This document shows positions 41,173-41,852 of a DNA stretch of 41,852 nt, one piece after another. A model generated the notes under the pieces. It saw nothing but the letters and a program-made list of their open reading frames with translations. It searched no databases and had not been told where the DNA came from. Positions within the stretch are counted from its first letter, which is position 1. Each line of letters starts with the position of its first letter. Source of the stretch: Candidatus Saccharimonadota bacterium (GTDB lineage: Bacteria; Patescibacteriota; Saccharimonadia; Saccharimonadales; Saccharimonadaceae); assembly GCA_013316435.1 (NCBI GenBank), contig WSMR01000002.1, positions 1-41,852 on the forward strand. The letters are read 5' to 3'. The translations under genes were made by a program, and so were the position numbers.

Positions 41173-41468
41173 AGTTATTAGATTACGAGTGTCAAACTAC
41201 CTTTTGGGAAGACTTTAGTATAGCGGAAATGTTTGGAGAAGAAGCTATAAGAGATACTTACAAGCGAGCAAAAGCCGAATGGAATAACGATTGTATTTAT
41301 GGAACAGAACTGTCGTTAGTACTTAACCATAAATGTTGGTATTGGTATGAGGAGCAGAATACAAAACTCAGCAGACTTTATGCTGAACTGTGGGAAGAAT
41401 ACCATGACTTGGTGCTTGAGAATTGGAGGGGCGAAGAGTTAACTTACTATTTGAGGGTTACGGATTAG
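41169..41468 (+). CDS. Small accessory protein of phage/plasmid type
   Basis: The 99-aa protein is acidic and aromatic-rich (TTFWEDFSIAEMFG, then TELSLVLNHKCWYWYEE, ending EELTYYLRVTD). Similar small proteins occur in mobile elements of gut Firmicutes as far as I recall; the function is unknown. Its start overlaps the end of the upstream remnant (ATGA), which argues that both were acquired together and the partner was later truncated. Confidence 0.6.
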   Translation: MKLLDYECQTTFWEDFSIAEMFGEEAIRDTYKRAKAEWNNDCIYGTELSLVLNHKCWYWYEEQNTKLSRLYAELWEEYHDLVLENWRGEELTYYLRVTD

Positions 41469-41847
41469 AGATAGGGTCAAAATCTTGGCAAATTACCTTA
41501 TATGAGCCTTCCTGGTATTTAAAAGAAGAAACTATACCTATAGTGCGTAAATATGTAACCATCTGCTTTGTTGCGATTCCGTTGTCTTTGATTGTTGGGC
41601 GAGATTTCGGCACTGAGAGTTTTTTCCATCCAGAGTCTTCATCCATTTTCCTGAATAAACTCAGAACTTGATTCTTTTCTAATTGCGACCATGCCATCAT
41701 AGCAATTAATACACTTACGGGAGCATCATTTATGTTGTCAATTTCTTCAAAGCTAAAAGATATATGATGAGTATTTAAAATACTCCCTATTTTCTCCCAT
41801 AAAATTTTATCGTCTTTTTTTATATCGTAATTAGTGAGGTGGTGCAT
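41458..41847 (-). CDS. Hypothetical protein at window edge
   Basis: The protein has 129 aa from the ATG at 41847, but the gene may start beyond the window. It is soluble and mixed alpha/beta, without a recognised domain. It is convergent with the previous gene, overlapping by 11 bp. Its low GC resembles the rest of the island. Confidence 0.5.
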   Translation of the reverse strand: MHHLTNYDIKKDDKILWEKIGSILNTHHISFSFEEIDNINDAPVSVLIAMMAWSQLEKNQVLSLFRKMDEDSGWKKLSVPKSRPTIKDNGIATKQMVTYLRTIGIVSSFKYQEGSYKVICQDFDPISNP

Positions 41848-41852
41848 AATGT

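Noticed and set aside
1-41852. CRISPR array or transposon/IS element
   Set aside because: No regularly spaced short repeats, transposase or terminal inverted repeats were seen.

Overview
The window looks like a chromosomal segment of a Patescibacteria/CPR bacterium, most probably Candidatus Saccharibacteria (TM7). This rests on several things. Housekeeping proteins are short (HolA-like 201 aa, HrcA 254 aa, Pgi 412 aa). There is a VirB2-like T4SS pilin of the kind common in CPR, a lamin-tail surface protein, and a carbamate kinase with no biosynthetic neighbours. TGA acts as a stop codon, so the code is standard. Promoters are very uniform: an extended -10 (TGnTATAAT) lies exactly 6 nt before the ATG at about a dozen genes, which predicts leaderless mRNAs. 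No rRNA, CRISPR array, transposase or reverse transcriptase was seen. The taxonomic call is inference from gene content.

Layout. 1-2.2 kb: small membrane and secreted proteins. 2.4-11.6 kb: core information genes (a degenerate DHH/NrnA-like protein, truB, rpsO, a frameshifted unknown gene, pnp, ftsK, an HdeD-like membrane protein). 11.6-15.9 kb: a tRNA-rich accessory zone with tRNA-Asp, Thr, Phe, Leu, Ser and Met, a choloylglycine/bile-salt-hydrolase-family enzyme, a degenerate MurI-like protein, and four copies of a ~200-bp start-less coding cassette that resembles the C-terminus of a FISUMP-type (C-type-lectin-like) surface domain. 16-26 kb: pseudopilin-pgi-arcC, an oxidoreductase lacking its redox disulfide, a solo ATP-cone protein, a membrane protein, the lamin-tail protein overlapping an adenylate-kinase-like gene, a large unknown protein, and tRNA-Arg(GCG) with a structured leader. 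26-38.2 kb: a truncated Mur ligase, hrcA-grpE, dnaG-rpoD, T4SS pilin, a diacylglycerol-kinase-like gene, a CoaE-like kinase, polA, a GDPD-like enzyme, and mutM-holA. 38.3-41.85 kb: a tRNA-Pro gene preceded by an interrupted partial copy, then an AT-richer island with a PD-(D/E)xK-like nuclease candidate, phage/plasmid-type small genes and decayed gene ends.

The most unusual feature is the set of tRNA-linked FISUMP-like cassettes. Their 3' end (~47 bp) is almost identical at the nucleotide level and a short 5' block is shared, but the core is highly variable. None has a convincing start or signal peptide. This is the architecture expected of silent donor cassettes for gene conversion, or of diversity-generating-retroelement variable repeats, for a surface protein encoded elsewhere. 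A second theme is protein folds kept after loss of catalytic or metal ligands: DnaG without CHC2 zinc ligands, a disulfide oxidoreductase without CxxxxC, a DHH protein without the DHH motif, and a MurI-like protein lacking one catalytic cysteine.
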